NCBI GenBank assembly: GCA_949361645.1
Contig: OX442416.1
Coordinates: 19,663,828 to 19,727,827, forward strand
DNA from: Spongilla lacustris
Lineage: Eukaryota > Porifera > Demospongiae > Spongillida > Spongillidae
DNA: 64,000 nt
Reading direction: 5' to 3'
The notes beneath the pieces are model-generated. The model saw only the letters and a program-made list of their open reading frames with translations, ran no database searches and was not told where the DNA came from. Positions 58,501 to 64,000 of this stretch are shown here, piece after piece; positions within the stretch are counted from its first letter, which is position 1; the number at the start of each line of letters is the position of its first letter. A program made the position numbers and the translations under genes.

Positions 58501-61500
58501 CAGTGTGCTTATTAAATAGTTACTATTGTATCCATTCCAGCGGGGTGGTTATACTCCATTACACCTCGCTGCAGAGGGAGGTCATACTACTTGTGTAGAG
58601 CATCTCCTTTCCACTCCTGGTATTGATGTGAACATTCAGAATAAGGTGAGTTGGTCTATTAATGGTCAAGTAATAATGATATGTATGGTGCTGAACACTA
58701 TCCTGTATATGGATGGTGATGTAAAAAACAAGACCATAGAGCAGCTGCTTCTAAGCCTACACACAAAGACCAGTGTGTCCCTTAGTATCTCCTCCCCTTC
58801 AACCCCATCAGCAATGTTTGTAAATATGTACACCCTCGCAATGTCATATACATGTATGAAAGGTCATGTTGATGACCATGTACTACATGTACACGTGTAC
58901 TTTGTACCCACCTTGTTGATTGAACTATTGTACCCACTCCAGTATCATGGTTATACTCCATTACACATTGCTGCCATGGAAGGTCATACTGCTTGTGTGG
59001 AACATCTCGTTTCCACTCCTGGTATTGATGTGAACATTAAGGATATGGTGAGCTAGCTAGTTCAATGAATATTAAAAATAAAAAAAGATGTGCACTGTTA
59101 CTGTAGCATACCATGTACTGCATGTAGAAATGTACATTGTACCCACCATGTTGACTGAAACATTGTACCCACTCCAGAATTATAATACTCCATTACACCT
59201 TGCTGCAAAGGGAGGTCATACTACTTGTGTGGAACATCTACTTTCCACTCCTGGTATTGAAATGAGCACCAATACGGTGAGTTGGTCTATTGAATGTTGC
59301 TGTGTACATGTAGATGTTCAATTTGACTGGGAAGAGTTTGAATAGTAAGGGTGTCGGCCCATGATAGTTCATATAGTAACCACACTTTGCATGGGCCCAT
59401 TCATGGGGTGAGAAGGCCAATACTTGGCCAATTAAAATTCCAGTAGGCTTATGAAATAGATCTGACTCGACTCCAGGTGTATGGTGTATGGCATTCATCA
59501 CTCTCACCTTCTGCCTATTCCCAATAGTTTGCCCCTAATTTGACAAATGGGCCACCTGATTTACATTTGCTATGGCATGATTATTACTGTTTGGCATGCT
59601 ATTAAACAGTATAGAAGTTTAATTTTTGCTCACCCCTTGTTTCAAACTTGGCGATGAATCCCTTATTTCTCTAAACTCCACATGTCTGCCTCACAGCCTT
59701 GCTGACATCTGGTATGATATTGTGTGCAAACTCTGAAGTCTGGGCACTAGGGCCCAGCCTTTAACCTTGGGCCCCAGCTAGGCTAGTAGTGGTGTATGAT
59801 TAACATAGTCTGCACAACTTTCCATAGTACATTGAAGCTAATAGGACAAAGCTCATGACTCATCAAAAACTATCCCAGCAGCTGTGATGTACATGTTAAC
59901 ATTTTCTTCCTCCTTCCCTTTATTAATGATTACAATATATGCATCTTTTTACATATATGCATGTGTGTACTGGAATTAGAGGATTCATATTTGATGACCA
60001 TCTACATTGTACATGTGTACATTGTACAGTTGTACCTACCATTTCAAACATGTACCCACTCCAGAATGGTGATACTCCATTACACCTTGCTGCATGGAAA
60101 GGTCGTGATACGTGTGTAGAACATCTCCTTTCCACTCCTGGTATTGATGTGAACATTAGCGATAGGGTGAGTTGGTCCACTGAATATTAAAATGAGATTC
60201 ACTGTTACTATTTACACACTCCAGGATGGTTATACTCCATTACACCTTGCTGCAGAGGGTGGTCATACTACTTGTGTGGAACATCTCCTTTCCACTCCTG
60301 GTATTGATGTGAACATTCAGAATATTGTGAGCTGGTCTATTAATGATCAAGTAATAATGATACGTATGGTGCTGAACACTATCCTGTATATGGATGGTGA
60401 TGTAAAAAAATAAGACCATAGAGCAGCTGCTTCTAAGCTTACACACAAAGACCAGTGTGTCCCTTGGTATCTCCTCCCCTTCAACCCCATCAGCAATGTT
60501 TGTATCATGCATGTACAGTACCGCTCACCCACAAGTTTACACTCGCGTTACAAGACTCGCTCGCCACTCGCGCGCCACTCGCGCGCAACCCGCAAATATA
60601 TATTCTCGAGCGAGTAATTTTCTTGTCATTGGCGAGTGCTTGGCGAGTGCTTGGCGAGTGCCGCGCGAGTAACGGATAATTAGCAAGTTGCATATACATG
60701 TACATGTATAACAATGCCAACAGTACACGCAGTCAATGCAGTCAATCCCGCTCTGATACGAACGTCTAAACAGATAAGTGCACACGGACGCGCTAATGTG
60801 GAAGTCATAAGGACTAGCGGTAGCGTCCAATAGGAATTGTACACTGTACAATTGTAGCGTTACGCAACAGATGGCTTTCAAGACGAAGTTACGTCTTAAT
60901 ACGTATGTACAACATGTATAAGCTACGAAGCTTCGTGACACCTATCATCAGTATAATGGTTTTAGTTGCGTTAGATAATTCCCAGACAATCGTTCTAAAG
61001 TTAAATCTGGGCCATAACAATTAAACGTCACGCGCGCGCATGGTGTATTTAGAATGCCAAGGATAGACAACAAAACAAGACGGAGGGTGATTAAAAAAAG
61101 GGTACAGTGTACGATGTATTACGGAAAGTTGCTGGAGGAGGGGCTGGCTATCACGATAATGCGTAGGCGTTTTAATCGCTGGTAATTGTTACGTAGATCA
61201 GATAAATATCAGATCTAAGGACATATGGGCAATAGCCACTTAGATTCTGTACAGGCCACACGCAACATTACCGAATGTGGAGAAACAAAAAAGTGCGCGA
61301 GAAACAGAATACCACGTCCATTGTACAGCTGCTATGTTGTATATCATTCGTGCCGTAAATTATAAATGAATATTCCACGCGAGTGCTTCGCGAGCGCCGC
61401 GCGAGTACCTATTATGTTTACAACGTGTGATTGCTCGCGAGCGCTCGCTCGCCACTCGCTCGCCACTCACTCGCAACTCGCGTGTGACACGCGAGCGAGT

Positions 61501-62822
61501 GTAAACTTGTGGGTGAGCGGTACTGTAAATGTACATGTGTACATCCTTGTGATGTTGTATATGAAAAGCCATGTTGATGACCATGTACTACATGTACATG
61601 TGTACACTGTACCCACCATGTTGGCTGAACTATTGTACCCACACCAGGATGGTTGTACTCCATTACACATTGCTGTCATGGAGCACTGTGAAAAAGGTAT
61701 TGTTATACACTACTGTATAACAGTGTGTATATAGACGTTATTGCGTATACGCGTGTATAACGTCTCAATACGCAGTGTTATACACCACTAATTGATGTTA
61801 TACACTAGTGTATAACAACCCTTTTTACACAGTGGAGCGTCGTGCTGCTTGTATAGAACATCTCCTTTCCATTCCTGGTATCAATGTGAACATTAAGACT
61901 GTGGTGAGTTGGTCCACCGAACATTGAAATAACATATACACTTCTGTAGGAACTGTAGCTGACATACAGTAGCAAGCCACTACACTTTATGGTTAAAATG
62001 TTAAAAATGCAGAACTATTGCAGCTTCTGCACCTTGGTACACATATTGTTCAATCATTATCAGATGGCGGATACTAAACTGAATGGATAATATCAGTAAT
62101 AACAAAATGCAATGTGATTGGCCAGCACACTTCACCACACAGGCCTACAATGTCCTTAACCACTGAGCTCACTCATCATTCTGCAGTGTGCATGTCCAAA
62201 AATGGCCTCACATTGCTCCATGGTGATACCATCTTTCACATGTCATTCTCCTTCTGTAGCAGCAAACAACACAACAGAACAACTCACTTGTGTTTAAATA
62301 GATCGCATGTTGTCAGTGGCATGTGGGGGGAGAGGGGAGGAGGAGGAAGTGATGCTGTTCAATCCACCATTATTCATGTCTGATCAATTGTCCTGTCAAT
62401 TTGGTATTGTTCTGACAAATTGTTTGTCTGTGATATATCCTCCTCCCCTTTATTAAAGATTACAATAAATATAAATCCGTATACATGTACGCTTTGTTTG
62501 AAGTGGGCATGTTGATAATTATAAATGCTGGTCCCAAAAGAACAACCCTTAAACTCCTCTTCCATATATTTATGTGTGTACCTAAATTACAGGCTTAGTT
62601 TGAGGGGGCCATGTTGATATAAATATGTACATTGTACCCACCGTGTTGACTGAAGTATTTTACCCACTCCAGAAAGGGAAAACTGCACTAAACCTAGCTC
62701 CTGGTGATACTCCATTACACCTTGTTGTAAGGGAAGGTTATATTAAGTATATGGAACACCTCCTTTCCACTCCTGGTATTGATGTGGATACTGTATTTGA
62801 GACAAATTACTGTTATTATTAA
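31563..62822 (+). CDS. Ankyrin gene 2: cap exon, about 20 one-repeat exons, terminal exon
   Basis: Exons: 31563-31691 (ATG; KLRDAAQRGDIGEVARLIES), 35999-36100, 36483-36584, 50736-50840, 51645-51749, 51984-52085, 52268-52372, 52662-52763, 54968-55069, 55261-55359, 55540-55641, 55908-56009, 57208-57309, 57447-57548, 57850-57951, 58253-58351, 58541-58645, 58943-59047, 59178-59276, 60065-60166, 60225-60326, 62673-62822 (stop TAA). Internal exons are 99, 102 or 105 bases, phase 0-0, each exactly one ankyrin repeat of the form TPLHLAAEGGHTTCVEHLLS then PGIDVNI. Acceptors are CAG or TAG, donors mostly GTGAGT/GTGAGC. Joined, they give about 774 residues. One more exon (61648-61903) is broken by an element and another (33994) has decayed. 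Ankyrin arrays bind proteins; the partner is unknown and no other domain was seen. Uniform codons suggest recent expansion. Confidence 0.75.
31692..33993 (+). other. Intron 1 of ankyrin gene 2
   Basis: No extra exon. It includes an inverted and direct repeat cluster (32790-33080) in which TTTGGGGTGTGATTAGTTCA pairs with TGAACTAATCTCACCCC, and ATTGATCAGATAATTAAT occurs twice. A GGA-rich minus-strand stretch (33100-33235) reads AFRGRGNHRGRGSPGPG. It may be chance or an RG-rich exon relic. Confidence 0.45.
33994..34050 (+). pseudogene. Decayed ankyrin exon of gene 2
   Basis: A normal acceptor (GTACCCACTCCAG) is followed by GGTGGTAATACCCATTACAC. Loss of one T from ACTCC shifts the frame, and homology ends after CACACTACATGT. 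The exon is dead; because neighbours are phase 0, skipping it keeps the frame. Confidence 0.65.
34460..34690 (+). pseudogene. RecQ-like helicase fragment with stops
   Basis: One frame reads VEVIQAIANGNDVF, stop, VLPTGYGKAFS, stop, then IVVSPLPALIKDQ. This is the Walker A/motif I (LPTGYGKS) and motif Ia (VSPL.AL.KDQ) of RecQ-type DEAH helicases at the right spacing. Three in-frame stops and no downstream motifs mark a relic inside intron 1 of gene 2. It may derive from a mobile element or an inactive gene copy. Confidence 0.65.
34941..34959. repeat. 19-base poly-C run
   Basis: Uninterrupted C run inside an intron, one of at least nine long G or C runs in the window. Confidence 0.9.
35179..35940. 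mobile_element. 762-bp TTAA-flanked element (piggyBac/Kolobok-like)
   Basis: TTAA flanks both sides (35175-35178 and 35941-35944). The left end CCTTAATTCTCC matches the reverse complement of the right end, CCTTTAATCTCC. Farther in, both ends carry TCCTACGC(A/G)TAGGA palindromes. TTAA duplication is known for piggyBac and Kolobok families. The interior is AT-rich; an 87-residue frame there shows no transposase motif I recognise. Confidence 0.65.
36734..37648 (+). other. Left part of the 14-kb element; possible first exon
   Basis: No full gene was seen. An ATG at about 37282 opens MEAQNKRRQK and meets a good donor (AAG then GTACTT), which could be the first exon of an element-encoded gene. I cannot find its continuation. 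Confidence 0.2.
37649..38456. repeat. Pyrimidine-rich CCCTCCCTCCCCTCT minisatellite
   Basis: The first 170 bases are near-perfect 20-base units of CCCTCCCTCCCCTCTCCCTC, then more degenerate. All six frames stay open for long stretches with S/P/L or G/E/R composition only. Confidence 0.9.
38654..39178. repeat. Direct repeat, left copy (partner 49755-50277)
   Basis: About 520 bases starting TTCTTCCTTGTAGCCACC recur near-identically on the far side of the satellite. The partner has an 11-base insertion (GTGACCGAACA) and loses a few bases near GTTTACGG. A minus-strand frame of 95 residues covers part of it, but I recognise no domain. Confidence 0.85.
40130..40500. repeat. Poly-C minisatellite with ACTGATTGAATG spacer
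   Basis: Five to six units of a 13-20-base C run plus ACTGATTGAATGAGCCGAAAGGGGACAGC-type spacer (about 60 bp). Unit length varies through the C run, which suggests slippage. Confidence 0.85.
40590..40830. repeat. ~29-bp tandem repeat, GGCCTTCAGAGCACACACC
   Basis: About eight copies of CAAGGCCTTCAGAGCACAC + ACCTAGTAGG. The same phrase starts before the poly-C array (40070-40120), so that array interrupts it. Confidence 0.85.
40941..41291 (+). pseudogene. Transposase-like C-terminal relic (HILE...GEQGTEAIH)
   Basis: The frame reads KMHILEMHIIEWMS, then GLGLMGEQGTEAIHAHFKQ, a stop at about 41121, and then a basic tail with VAKMHHARASPECVS and KKKARRLELN. From memory of invertebrate DNA-transposon proteins, the pattern H.LE.H...W....GLG..GEQG.E.IH is a conserved C-terminal block, possibly of the KDZ group. 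It is the only transposase-like sequence in the 14-kb element and is now inactive. The family call is tentative. Confidence 0.5.
41484..42544. other. No gene recognised
   Basis: An 88-residue plus-strand frame at 41488-41754 shows no family I know. Bases 41801-41945 recur at 50282-50426, directly joined there to the copy of 38654-39178. The rest is non-coding. Confidence 0.4.
41801..41945. repeat. Direct repeat, left copy (partner 50282-50426)
   Basis: From ATCGCACTAATTGGTTAAAT to CAGGATGCG. In the right-hand copy it abuts the 38654-type repeat, with about 2.6 kb missing between them. Confidence 0.85.
42892..43340 (-). pseudogene. PHD-finger fragment with a 38-base intron and one stop
   Basis: Minus-strand exon 43068-43340 has an acidic stretch (VEWEKEDGGNDLKDEIEEHG) running into LYLHCTCKQPYSSDR. 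After a 38-base intron (43030-43067, GTATTG to TTGCTAG) exon 42892-43029 continues FMIGCDYCGEWFHGSCVGVT, stop, then YKCPTC. The Cys4-His-Cys3 PHD pattern is complete across the splice, and the joint restores SDRFMIGCD in frame. PHD fingers read histone H3 tails. One TAA near 42964 and broken frames in the acidic region indicate decay. It lies inside the 14-kb element, so it is either element-encoded or captured from a host gene. Confidence 0.65.
43345..44248. other. No gene seen; AT microsatellite at 43680-43745
   Basis: The only structure is an AT-rich palindromic microsatellite (ATATATAATTATAATTATAA and neighbours). The rest has no recognised feature. Confidence 0.5.
44249..49735. repeat. 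5.5-kb satellite, 169-184-bp units, about 31 copies
   Basis: Each unit contains GTGGTGTTGGGTTCCCAG, CACTCCTACCCTGTGGG, GACTGGATGTGC, CATCCATCTCCAAG and an ACACCCCCAGC.GG segment. Unit starts at 44293, 44469, 44653 and 44822 show spacings of 176, 184 and 169, so at least three subtypes alternate, differing in the link after CTCCAAG. Short frames of 62-93 residues recur only because the unit recurs. The array begins with the G/C-rich TGGATCCGCGCG phrase and ends in an ATTAAATTAAATT run. Confidence 0.9.
49755..50426. repeat. Fused right copy of two direct repeats
   Basis: 49755-50277 matches 38654-39178 and 50282-50426 matches 41801-41945, joined at GTGACGCAAGTATCGC. The fused copy looks like an internally deleted version of the left region, placed after the satellite. 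Confidence 0.85.
51115..51505 (+). pseudogene. Retroelement ORF, C-terminal fragment in ankyrin intron
   Basis: One frame reads DCIADFCRRAHLSPLLEQGC, RSRPADILIPNWSLF, stop, AFDIKVIHPLNNSL, EQKKLESNALGCLKRG, stop, ICVPLVVEAYGGWGITAKET and LSRIASHLVIHT. The order RPAD..IPNW, AFD..V..PLN and C.PL.VE.YG.WG is the retroelement tail also seen at 195, 5258 and 23575, here with only two stops. A second short scrap, LSRIARHLAIH, sits at 50884-50920. Confidence 0.75.
52764..54967 (+). other. Long intron of ankyrin gene 2, no exon seen
   Basis: Contains a G run (53200-53216) and a GC-rich hairpin (53262-53315, GGGGGAGTGC...GCTCCCCCAG) characteristic of a dispersed repeat. A second G run (54600-54616) adjoins GGATCCGC. 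The phrase near 54690-54785 recurs at 23405-23490. No coding frame was recognised. Confidence 0.45.
56010..57207 (+). other. Intron of ankyrin gene 2, no exon seen
   Basis: Carries the intron module with GTGGGAAAGCCAATACTTGG (56115) and copy 2 of the GTCTGGGCACTAGGGCCC repeat (56495-56610). Nothing else was recognised. Confidence 0.45.
57500..58305 (+). repeat. 403-bp exon-plus-intron tandem duplication
   Basis: Exon starts 57447, 57850 and 58253 are exactly 403 bases apart. Intron sequence at 57560-57849 recurs at 57963-58252 essentially unchanged, apart from AGATATTGATG versus AGATGTTGATG. The crossover points lie inside exons: exon 57850 has the front of 58253 and the back of 57447. Unequal crossing-over is the simple explanation. 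Confidence 0.85.
60516..61525. mobile_element. 1010-bp TA-target element with CAGTACCG inverted ends
   Basis: The left end CAGTACCGCTCACCCAC matches the reverse complement of the right end over about 31 bases. TA flanks both ends (60514-60515, 61526-61527), and a paralogous intron (36355-36370) has the empty site CATGCATGTAAATGTG. ACTCGC/GCGAGT words crowd both sub-terminal regions, as in the 11.9-kb element at 1727. It interrupts the intron module of ankyrin gene 2 and is probably non-autonomous. Confidence 0.85.
61054..61185 (+). pseudogene. 43-residue HTH-like fragment of a TA-element transposase
   Basis: ATG 61054 opens MPRIDNKTRRRVIKKR, then YYGKLLEEGLAITIMRRR and FNRW before TAA. The layout (basic start, RRRVI, then LLEEG..IT...L..F) resembles the N-terminal helix-turn-helix of Tc1/mariner-type transposases. 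It sits inside a TA-flanked element, which agrees. No DDE/D catalytic part follows. Judged by eye only. Confidence 0.4.
61648..61903 (+). pseudogene. Ankyrin exon of gene 2 broken by a 151-bp element
   Basis: The exon starts GATGGTTGTACTCCATTACAC after an ACCAG acceptor and ends AAGACTGTG before GTGAGT. Its middle is interrupted at 61684-61834 with GAG duplicated. Removing 151+3 bases leaves exactly 102 bases, the normal exon length, encoding TPLHIAVMEERRAACIEHLL. The 154-base net insertion shifts the frame; skipping the exon would restore it. Confidence 0.85.
61684..61834. mobile_element. 151-bp CACTGTG/CACAGTG element inside an exon
   Basis: Starts CACTGTGAAAAAGG, ends CCTTTTTACACAGTG, with GAG on both sides (61681-61683, 61835-61837). 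It is near-identical in sequence and equal in length to 30553-30703, so insertion was fairly recent. Confidence 0.85.
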
Positions 62823-63114
62823 TGTATTAGATTGTTATGTGTTCCCATTTTTGCAGTGAGCAATTTATTACATTTGAAAATTATTATCACTAACTGTAAA
62901 TTCATGTCCACTTTAAGCACATGTACATCACATCTTTCCACACCTCCGGCCTAGCAACTCAGCAGTCTTGTACTTCAACAAAGGACATACACCTTCCCTT
63001 CTAGCCCTCATATCAATTACTGTAATGTTGGCTGTACATGAGCAATAAAGTTACTACATGTATGAACTAACAACATTCATGAGCCATACTAGAATGGTCA
63101 TGATCAGTACTAAT
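62823..63114 (+). other. 3' region of ankyrin gene 2 with AATAAA at 63044
   Basis: Collinear with 29386-29600 behind gene 1. AATAAA (63044-63049) follows GGCTGTACATGAGC and is the likely polyadenylation signal, about 220 bases after the stop. Confidence 0.5.
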
Positions 63115-63207
63115 AACTAGACCAGTAACTAAAGAACATTCTCTATAAATACATTGGTGGTACTAATTGTATCACCAATGTAATGTTTTCTATTTACTGG
63201 TCTAGTT
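63115..63207. repeat. Nested palindrome with AACTAGACCAGTAA arms
   Basis: AACTAGACCAGTAA (63115-63128) pairs with TTACTGGTCTAGTT (63194-63207). Inside, ACATTGGTG pairs with CACCAATGT. A larger palindrome follows directly. Confidence 0.8.
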
Positions 63208-63212
63208 TTGGT

Positions 63213-63324
63213 ATTTGCCCTAACCAGTTGTAAGTTAAGGGTACCATCAATGTTAAAATTGTTTATTGTACATAGACAATTTTAACATTGATGGTACCCT
63301 TAACTTACAACTGGTTAGGCAAAT
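63213..63324. repeat. ~50-base-arm inverted repeat
   Basis: CCAGTTGTAAGTTAAGGGTA and following bases to 63262 pair with 63276-63324, across a 13-base spacer and one bulged base. The corresponding place behind gene 1 (29665-29715) has only one arm, so this is a local inverted duplication. Confidence 0.85.
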
Positions 63325-64000
63325 ATCACCTCCATCCTGGCCTGGATAATGCCCCAATCTTACTGATTATTGTATGTATGGGCATAGATGTTGATATCAC
63401 AGCAATTCCTTGATTTGATTGCGGGCCCGCGGTGTCACGTAATGTTATCCGCAAGCACCTGGTTGCGGATCTTGTACGCTTCATGCGTACGACATCGTGA
63501 GTGGACCGATTTCTTACGAATAGTTTCACGGTGCCGTAAAATCACTTGTATGTTGCACGTCATAATCACGTTCAATTTCGTACGCACGCACGTACAAATT
63601 TTGAGCGGGACCTTGACGGTATGTCCATACGGGAATTATTTATGGCGCATGATGTAATAAACGCGTATTATATATAGCTATAATCATGACGCAATAAAAA
63701 GTATGAAATAAAATCACTCCAGTTACAGTGAAAATAAAGCATAAAAATCCGAATACACATTCTGTCAGTCTGCCTTAGGTCCTGCAAAGAAGAAAGGGTT
63801 AAAAATTTTCTATACTGTATAACACATTTTGCCATTATTTTTATAGCTATTCAGCAGATCCGTCATGTCTTCATTCTTCAGCCTCTGTGGTATAAGTGGT
63901 GCTAAACAATCGTCACCATTCTAAATCTGCTGGTAAACATGTACAAGTCAGAAACGGATTTGCTAAATAATGTAGGTCTATAATATTTATAATTAAATGA
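63325..64000. other. No gene seen
   Basis: 63325-63390 is still collinear with 29710-29760. Beyond it there is no recognised coding frame or repeat. Confidence 0.4.

Noticed and set aside
61684..61834. CACAGTG terminus resembling a RAG recombination heptamer or Transib end
   Set aside because: The observed target duplication is 3 bp in two copies, not the 5 bp of Transib/ProtoRAG, and no nonamer-like spacing was seen.

Overview
The window is eukaryotic and almost certainly from a marine invertebrate. I favour a demosponge, at moderate confidence. The reasons are a TRIM-NHL gene with RING, two B-boxes, a filamin repeat and NHL blades, ankyrin genes built from one-repeat exons, a 38-base intron inside a PHD-finger relic, many decayed retroelement ends of a type common in sponges and cnidarians, and constant TACATGTA-like palindromes. 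No tRNA, rRNA or bacterial-style operon was seen.

Layout. (1) 195-1726, continued at 13601-13740 and 16728-20560, is 'block A', a segmental duplicate of 'block B' (23575-27360). Comparing the two blocks exposes insertions and deletions. In block A an 11,874-bp element (1727-13600) sits in a TA target, has CAGTACCG terminal inverted repeats and is filled mainly with purine-rich minisatellites. Block A also holds the window's only near-complete conserved gene, a TRIM-NHL gene on the minus strand (13944-16142) with two apparent frameshifts; block B lacks it. Both blocks carry decayed WDR37-like WD40 exons on the minus strand.

(2) Two ankyrin genes lie head to tail on the plus strand. Gene 1 (21580-28173) has a cap exon, one ankyrin exon and a terminal exon, and block B lies inside its last intron. 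Gene 2 (31563-62822) has a matching cap exon, about 20 intact ankyrin exons of 99, 102 or 105 bp, one exon broken by a 151-bp element, and a matching terminal exon. All exons are phase 0-0 with conserved acceptor-side intron sequence, so the array can grow or shrink without breaking frame. A 403-bp exon-plus-intron unit at 57.5-58.3 kb was duplicated very recently.

(3) A 13,984-bp element (36734-50717) with CAG(T/G)G(T/G)TCGAAATA ends and a 5-bp target duplication interrupts an intron of gene 2. It contains a pyrimidine tract, poly-C minisatellites, a transposase-like relic, a broken PHD-finger fragment and about 31 copies of a 169-184-bp satellite.

The main theme is a locus shaped by tandem duplication and by several families of cut-and-paste elements whose boundaries can be read from paralogous empty sites. 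Only the ankyrin genes and the TRIM-NHL gene look like host genes that may still be expressed. All homology statements come from reading translations by eye; no database search was run.
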